From Burkholderiales bacterium (GTDB lineage Bacteria; Pseudomonadota; Gammaproteobacteria; Burkholderiales; Burkholderiaceae_C): DNA of 5,269 bases. Below the pieces are notes generated by a model. That model had not been told where the DNA came from and made no database searches. It worked only from the letters and a program-made list of their open reading frames with translations. The stretch covers positions 1 to 5,269 of the forward strand of contig JANXMO010000460.1 in the NCBI GenBank assembly GCA_025354615.1, in the 5' to 3' direction. Made by a program: the position numbers and the translations under genes. Below, one piece after another: positions 1 to 5,269 of the stretch. Position 1 is the first letter of the stretch; each line of letters opens with the position of its first letter.

Positions 1-417
1 GCGCAATGACGTCATGTGGGCTTTGATGTTCGTATTCCAACTGGCATAGGCATCGTCATATTCTTTCTTGCGCCGAACCACTTCTTCCAGTGAAGTGGCG
101 ACCGGTTCTTTCGCATGACGCCTGATCGATGAAGCCAGCATTTCAGAGCGCACCCGCCGCTCCAGGATGGCGCGGGAAAGCTGTTGAATCGCGTCTCGCC
201 GTGCCTTGGCTTCATCCTGATCGCGAAAGTATTTGGTCACCCCATACCCGGTAAACGCAATGGCCACCGCCATCAAAGAACTCACGAGGAGCTTGACAAC
301 TTCCAGCGAATTCCATGGCGATACCTTCTTTTCAGGCAGCAAGCAGGGCTCGGCAAGGTTTTGAGGCGGCGCTTGCTCCATGGGAGCGGCACTTGTTTCA
401 ATGGCCTGCGTGCTCAT
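1..417 (-). CDS. Single-pass membrane protein of unknown function, partial (3' end beyond the left edge)
   Basis: I do not recognise this protein family. The frame opens at an ATG (415-417) and runs 139 codons to the window edge without a stop, so the C-terminus is missing. Visible parts are a polar N-terminal segment rich in Pro, Gln and Glu (residues 1-40), one hydrophobic helix at about 43-61 (LLVSSLMAVAIAFTGYGV) and then a highly charged Arg/Lys/Glu-rich stretch from 62 to the edge, likely helical and possibly coiled coil. Net positive charge just after the helix suggests that the C-terminal part is cytoplasmic, which is an inference. The start is supported by an ATGA overlap with the stop codon of the preceding lipoprotein gene and by a CGAGG Shine-Dalgarno-like sequence 9 bases before the ATG. 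Codon use reads as a genuine gene and no competing frame here is as convincing. Co-expression with the lipoprotein suggests an envelope role, but none can be named. Confidence 0.75.
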   Translation of the reverse strand, partial: MSTQAIETSAAPMEQAPPQNLAEPCLLPEKKVSPWNSLEVVKLLVSSLMAVAIAFTGYGVTKYFRDQDEAKARRDAIQQLSRAILERRVRSEMLASSIRRHAKEPVATSLEEVVRRKKEYDDAYASWNTNIKAHMTSLR

Positions 418-1289
418 GGCGGCTTGCCTCGTTCCAGGGTTTTGGAGTCCACCGCAATGCCCAAGATTGCGCCTGCTTTTGCGAGTTGGCCGCCGCGCAG
501 GCAGTTGCCTTTGTCGCTGCGTCCAAGATCAACAGCGTGAAGAATGGATCCGCACCCGTCCAGATACAGCGCGTCGACACAGTTCAAGCCGTCGCGCAGA
601 TAGATGCCGAAGTCGGCCATCGTGATGGCATCGCGCGTCAGAACGAAGCGTGTCTGCTTGTCTTCGGCAATGCAAACGGCATTGCGCGAGAAGTGACTTC
701 CCCGCATTCGGTCAATGCCGTTTCTCAACTTGCGATTAAGCACCAGGAGCGGCCCTGACTGCGTTGCAATGTCCGCAGTCGGCTTCAGTCTTTCAAACTC
801 ACTGGTGTCCGTGATGTGGGCCTTGCCGACGGCCGTCCAAAAAATGCCGTTGGGCTTGTCGTAAAAATTACCTTTGTTTCCCCGCTCATCGGTGTCTGCC
901 AACTCGATGCCATGCAGAACCTGGCCTTTCGCTACCAGCAGACCTCGAGGCGTGAGCGTTTTGTCTGCCTGAAAAATGCCTGCATTGGTTGCAAAAACCA
1001 GTCTCCGGCCTTTTTCTGCCAGCGCGGCGCTCAACGTCGGCATGTCGCCCCAAACGGTTCCAGCCCCGTCAAGCCAGAAAACTTCCAAAGCAGGAATGCC
1101 GGCAGCTGCAATCGTACAAATGTCGTAAGTCGCGGCGCCGGACTTTTGAGAGACACAGTCAACAGCCGAGGAAGCCCTGTCTGCCGCGGCAACAAGATCA
1201 GTGGTGCACCCTGCCAGCAGCGCCACAGTTAAGCAGAGCAGGCCTTTCTTCAAGCGGGCCAGTTTGTATGGTTCCCGACACAGCCTCAA
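414..1289 (-). CDS. Phosphodiester glycosidase family (DUF2233/NAGPA-like) lipoprotein
   Basis: Family members are related to the catalytic domain of mammalian uncovering enzyme (NAGPA), which cleaves GlcNAc-phosphodiesters; the bacterial substrate is generally unknown. Numbering from the TTG at 1287-1289 gives 291 residues. A lipoprotein signal peptide ends in the lipobox LLAGC with lipidated Cys28; Thr at +2 fits outer-membrane sorting. Family motifs follow in order: ATNAGIF (100-106), GLLV (116-119), [12 protein letters not shown] (140-151), ATQSGPLLV (175-183), RNAVCI (202-207) and ALYLDGCGS (240-248). The last block carries the Asp-Gly conserved in the family. The mature protein has six further cysteines (45, 58, 206, 237, 246, 263), suitable for disulfides outside the cytoplasm. 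The start is uncertain. The first TTG overlaps the ssb stop as TTGA, whereas a TTG at 1251-1253 would give the neat signal peptide [16 protein letters not shown], 32 bases after ssb; neither has a strong Shine-Dalgarno. The family call is good; the substrate cannot be inferred. Confidence 0.85.
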   Translation of the reverse strand: MRLCREPYKLARLKKGLLCLTVALLAGCTTDLVAAADRASSAVDCVSQKSGAATYDICTIAAAGIPALEVFWLDGAGTVWGDMPTLSAALAEKGRRLVFATNAGIFQADKTLTPRGLLVAKGQVLHGIELADTDERGNKGNFYDKPNGIFWTAVGKAHITDTSEFERLKPTADIATQSGPLLVLNRKLRNGIDRMRGSHFSRNAVCIAEDKQTRFVLTRDAITMADFGIYLRDGLNCVDALYLDGCGSILHAVDLGRSDKGNCLRGGQLAKAGAILGIAVDSKTLERGKPP

Positions 1290-1834
1290 AACGGAATGTC
1301 GTCATCCAGATCGTCAAACCCGGTCGCACTCTTCGCCGCGGGCTTCGAAGCCGCCGGGCGGGAGGCCGGTGCCGGCGCGCTGCGGGGTTCGCCGCGGTCA
1401 CTGCCGTCTGACCCACCACCACCGCCGCCGCCATTGCCACCACGCGCACCGCCGCGGGCATATCCACCGCCCCCGCCGCCGCCTTCTTCACCACCGCCGT
1501 CACGCCCGCCCAGCAGCTGCATGTTCTCGGCCACCACCTCGGTGGTGTAGACGTCCTTGCCTTCCTTGTCCTGCCATTTGCGGGTTTTCAGGCGGCCTTC
1601 GATGTAGACGGAGCGGCCTTTTTTCAGGTACTCGCCGGCGATTTCAGCCAGGCGGTCGTAGAGCACCACGCGGTGCCATTCGGTTTCCTCGACCTTGTCG
1701 CCACTGGCCTTGTCTTTCCAGCTGCGTGACGTGGCCAGGCCCAGGTTGCAGATAGCGGCGCCGTTGGCGGTGTAGCGCACTTCAGGGTCGCGCCCGAGGT
1801 TGCCGATGAGGGTGACTTTATTGACCGATGCCAT
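1286..1834 (-). CDS. ssb: Single-stranded DNA-binding protein SSB
   Basis: This protein coats single-stranded DNA during replication, recombination and repair and recruits partner enzymes through its C-terminal tip. It is 182 residues, close to the 178 of E. coli SSB. The OB fold spans about 1-110, opening [21 protein letters not shown]. The DNA-stacking aromatics are preserved: Trp39, Trp53, Tyr59 and Trp87, equivalent to E. coli Trp40, Trp54, Phe60 and Trp88. A Gly-rich linker (about 109-141, with two runs of seven Gly) and a Pro/Ala/Ser linker (149-168) lead to the acidic tip [10 protein letters not shown] (173-182). The ATG at 1832-1834 starts exactly at the OB fold and has a weak AAGAG Shine-Dalgarno 7 bases upstream. 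The gene diverges from recQ, a known binding partner of the SSB tip in E. coli. Its stop overlaps the possible TTG start of the downstream lipoprotein gene. No convincing LexA box lies upstream. Confidence 0.97.
   Translation of the reverse strand: MASVNKVTLIGNLGRDPEVRYTANGAAICNLGLATSRSWKDKASGDKVEETEWHRVVLYDRLAEIAGEYLKKGRSVYIEGRLKTRKWQDKEGKDVYTTEVVAENMQLLGGRDGGGEEGGGGGGGYARGGARGGNGGGGGGGSDGSDRGEPRSAPAPASRPAASKPAAKSATGFDDLDDDIPF
1412..1498 (-). repeat. Low-complexity GGN-rich tract encoding the SSB glycine linker
   Basis: A run of mostly glycine codons covers SSB residues 113-141, with two heptaglycine runs separated by [10 protein letters not shown]. On the plus strand it reads as cCACC/cCGCC-rich DNA. 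Gly-rich disordered linkers are normal in proteobacterial SSB, but a simple-sequence tract of this kind is prone to length change between strains. In-frame gain or loss would only alter linker length. Confidence 0.7.
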
Positions 1835-1866
1835 GGCGCGACTCTTGTTGAATTGACAGGTGCCGA

Positions 1867-1872
1867 ATTATG
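1867..1872 (-). promoter_or_regulatory. Candidate -10 box of the ssb promoter
   Basis: On the minus strand the sequence reads CATAAT, five of six bases matching the sigma-70 -10 consensus. It would place the transcription start near 1860 and give ssb a leader of roughly 26 bases. The -35 position falls in the GC-only CCGGC repeat and does not match TTGACA, so the promoter would need an activator or the call is wrong. A TTGACA (1853-1858) lies on the plus strand, pointing toward recQ, but no -10 follows at the usual distance. Confidence 0.3.
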
Positions 1873-1890
1873 GCGTGGCCCACCGCCACC

Positions 1891-1914
1891 CCGGCCCGGC
1901 CCGGCCCGGCCCGG
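1891..1914. repeat. CCGGC pentanucleotide tandem repeat in the ssb-recQ intergenic region
   Basis: Four complete CCGGC units followed by CCGG make a 24-base pure G+C tract. It ends at the start of the recQ Shine-Dalgarno sequence and lies upstream of the candidate ssb -10 box on the other strand. Slippage here would change spacing in both leaders. It would also shift frame if recQ were translated from the upstream GTG at 1860. Confidence 0.85.
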
Positions 1915-1919
1915 AGGAT
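1913..1919 (+). promoter_or_regulatory. Candidate Shine-Dalgarno of recQ
   Basis: GGAGGAT is a strong match to the anti-Shine-Dalgarno sequence, but it sits 15 bases before the ATG at 1935 and 27 before the ATG at 1947, longer than usual. No ATG, GTG or TTG in the recQ frame lies at the ideal 5-10 base spacing. The site favours 1935 over 1947 as the start. Confidence 0.45.
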
Positions 1920-1934
1920 AGGCGCGGCGTTACG

Positions 1935-3863
<1,929 letters not shown>

Positions 3864-3921
3864 CCGTCTGCCAATCGACGGAAGCAACGGAGTGCGAGTG
3901 GTTTGACCGCGGAAGTGGTCA
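3864..3921. other. Convergent intergenic gap with two weak hairpins, possible transcription end region
   Basis: The recQ and LRR genes converge across about 55 bases. Two short inverted repeats are visible: CCGTC/GACGG (3864-3868 with 3877-3881) directly after the recQ stop, and TGACC/GGTCA (3904-3908 with 3917-3921), which includes the LRR stop codon. Both have only 5 bp stems and 8-base loops, and neither is followed by a T-run on either strand, so they are not convincing intrinsic terminators. Confidence 0.25.
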
Positions 3922-5269
3922 GTCCAACTTCAACGTGAAGTCAGGCCTTTGTTGTGCGGCGGCAATCAAGGCTGCTCTCCCGGTGTCACCCATAAAATTG
4001 CCGCTTACATCCAGAAAAGCAAGCGTGGTGTTAGCTGCAAGAGAAATGGCACCAATGGATCGAATGTCATTGCCAGAAAGATTCAACGACGTGAGTTTTG
4101 TATTGCGTGCAAGCACTTCTGCCACGCGATCGTCCGCATTGCAACGGCTGAGGTTCAGCATTTTCAAATTGGGACAAAGATAAGGTTCGCCGAGATGAAG
4201 CGCTCCGACCGGGGTGATATTGGCGTTACCTGTTACTGATAAATTTTGCAGTGAAGGCGGCAGCACAAGCAAATGAGTATCGGTAAAAGCGCTGCTTGAA
4301 TCGCAAACCAAATCCAACTTTTCAAGTTGCGGGAGTGTCTTGAGAAACATCAGTCCATTTGGCGTAATTTTTTGGGCCTTTATCAAGCAAAGCTCCCGCA
4401 GCGAAGGTGGCAGCGCAGCCATGTGTCCATCGGTGAACTGTTCGCCGTGAACGGAAAGATTCAAGATACAGAGTTTTTCCAGACAAGGAAGACGTTTGAG
4501 GTGGGCCAGTCCGATACCTGTGACGGTGGTATTTGCCATTGCGGACAATTCACGCAATGAATGCGGCAACCGCGCCAGGCACTCGTCCGTCAACCCCAAT
4601 CTGCGTGCGCCTTGGATGTCTAATTTTTCTAAGTGCGGGAGTCGCTCAAGGAAAGCCGACGAACCACCAATAAATCCCTGTGTCTTTACCGTCAACTCGC
4701 GCAATGACGGCGGCAGGCCGGCCAAGTGTTCATCGGTGAGCCGGTTGCTAGAGTCCATAAAATTGACAGTTAACTTTGTCAACTGAGGAAGTCTGTTGAA
4801 GCAATCAGACAGCCCAGCCGGTGTCATTTCCGGTGAAGCATCCAACGCCAATTCATGCAATGAGGAGGGCAACAAAGCCAGGTGCGCATCGGCGAATCCC
4901 TCGCCTTTCAATGTCAGCTGGGTAATGCCATTTACCAATCCGAATGTATTGAGAGCCTCTGCCAGCCGATCTGGTGAACGAATGACCAGGTGCTGGGTAT
5001 TTTCTGTGCCCAGTTGAGCGGCCGCCTTGTTGACGAGGCGGAAGTTGGTCAAGTCACTGTTTGCCACCTTGCTGGCGATCAACGCGTTTACTTCAATTGG
5101 AAAAGCAGGCCAGGGCTGTGACGGTAGCAACGCCTCACAAACCGCTTTCAAGGCTTCCCGTCCCAGTGCGACGCTGCCGGCGCTTTTGGCTATCTTGGTG
5201 GCCAGAAGATTTTGCGCAGCGGCTTGACGAGGCCGTTGCGCACCAGCGCTTGCATTCAACGGCGGCAGG
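3919..5269 (-). CDS. F-box-like, GALA/cysteine-containing-type leucine-rich repeat protein, 5' end uncertain
   Basis: Numbering is from a TTG at 5257-5259 (446 residues). The frame stays open to the right edge, that TTG has no Shine-Dalgarno and no in-frame ATG occurs before Met145, so the true start may lie outside. Residues 51-84 resemble an F-box: P-x-E-V at 54-57, then IA, DL at 69-70 and FRLVNK at 73-78. Five imperfect units of about 50 residues follow (122-374), each pairing an LPPSLREL-type half repeat with an ITPxGL...LPxLEKL half repeat. The C-terminal part (375-446) has shorter GALA-like repeats, such as IRSIGAISLAANTTLAFLDVSG. F-box plus GALA-type LRR is the architecture of Ralstonia type III effectors that bind host SKP1 and join SCF ubiquitin ligases; an effector role here is inferred. 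No Sec signal peptide is visible. GC is clearly lower than in recQ. It could instead be an intracellular LRR scaffold. Confidence 0.8.
   Translation of the reverse strand, partial: LPPLNASAGAQRPRQAAAQNLLATKIAKSAGSVALGREALKAVCEALLPSQPWPAFPIEVNALIASKVANSDLTNFRLVNKAAAQLGTENTQHLVIRSPDRLAEALNTFGLVNGITQLTLKGEGFADAHLALLPSSLHELALDASPEMTPAGLSDCFNRLPQLTKLTVNFMDSSNRLTDEHLAGLPPSLRELTVKTQGFIGGSSAFLERLPHLEKLDIQGARRLGLTDECLARLPHSLRELSAMANTTVTGIGLAHLKRLPCLEKLCILNLSVHGEQFTDGHMAALPPSLRELCLIKAQKITPNGLMFLKTLPQLEKLDLVCDSSSAFTDTHLLVLPPSLQNLSVTGNANITPVGALHLGEPYLCPNLKMLNLSRCNADDRVAEVLARNTKLTSLNLSGNDIRSIGAISLAANTTLAFLDVSGNFMGDTGRAALIAAAQQRPDFTLKLD
4138..4896 (-). repeat. Five tandem LRR-encoding units of about 150 bp
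   Basis: The units start at protein positions 122, 174, 223, 275 and 325, with lengths of 52, 49, 52, 50 and 50 residues. Each opens with [FL]-x-D-x-x-[LM] followed by LPxSLxxL; four of the five openings read [FL]TD. On the plus strand this appears as a recurring block like cgcaatgacggcggcag...catcggtgag. The DNA copies are diverged, while the leucine skeleton is kept, so this is an old internal duplication under protein-level constraint rather than a recent DNA repeat. Confidence 0.8.

Noticed and set aside
12..215. Minus-strand open frame of 67 codons at the left edge
   Set aside because: It overlaps the better-supported membrane protein frame that starts at 417, and its translation shows no domain or coupling to neighbours.
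1201..1755. Plus-strand open frame of 184 codons opposite ssb
   Set aside because: Arg/Pro/His-rich translation caused by the antisense of the SSB glycine tract; SSB itself is certain on the other strand.
1853..1858. Perfect TTGACA -35 box pointing toward recQ
   Set aside because: No acceptable -10 element lies 16-18 bases downstream, where the sequence is GC-rich (TGGCCC region).
1844..1859. LexA/SOS-like box upstream of ssb (CTGT-N8-CAAG on the minus strand)
   Set aside because: Only one half site matches CTGT-N8-ACAG and the second half is wrong, so it does not support SOS control.
3904..3921. TGACC/GGTCA hairpin as a rho-independent terminator
   Set aside because: The stem is only 5 bp and no T-run follows on either strand; kept only as a low-confidence structural note.
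4138..4896. Regularly spaced similar blocks resembling a CRISPR or satellite array
   Set aside because: The period is about 150 bp, the copies are diverged at DNA level, and the similarity follows the leucine skeleton of a continuous coding frame.

Overview
The window looks like a chromosomal segment of a GC-rich Gram-negative proteobacterium, most likely a betaproteobacterium. The reasons are an SSB with the proteobacterial acidic tip DDDIPF, a RecQ of standard proteobacterial architecture, a lipobox-bearing lipoprotein, and GALA-type leucine-rich repeats, which are best known from Ralstonia. The lineage is an inference; nothing here fixes the genus.

Layout. (1) 1-1834, minus strand: three genes packed head to tail in the transcription order ssb, a lipoprotein of the DUF2233/NAGPA phosphodiester glycosidase family, and a single-pass membrane protein cut by the left edge. 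The junctions are TTGA (ssb to lipoprotein, if its first TTG is used) and ATGA (lipoprotein to membrane protein), so the three are probably co-transcribed and translationally coupled. The membrane protein reaches the left edge without a stop codon. (2) 1835-1934: a divergent intergenic region between ssb and recQ, with a candidate ssb -10 box and a CCGGC pentanucleotide tandem repeat just upstream of the recQ ribosome binding site. (3) About 1935-3863, plus strand: recQ, a complete helicase with RecA-like lobes, zinc-binding and winged-helix RQC region, and HRDC domain. (4) 3864-3918: a 55-base convergent gap with only weak hairpins. (5) 3919 to the right edge, minus strand: a leucine-rich repeat protein with an F-box-like segment in front of the repeats. 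Its reading frame stays open to the window edge, so its true start may lie outside.

How the genes relate. ssb and recQ are housekeeping genome-maintenance genes; in E. coli the SSB tip binds the RecQ winged-helix domain, so their divergent pairing is functionally sensible. The lipoprotein and membrane protein have no obvious link to DNA metabolism and probably act in the envelope. The LRR gene is visibly lower in GC than recQ and has the architecture of GALA-type F-box effectors. It is the most interesting element: a candidate secreted protein that could engage a eukaryotic SCF ubiquitin ligase, although no secretion genes are visible here.
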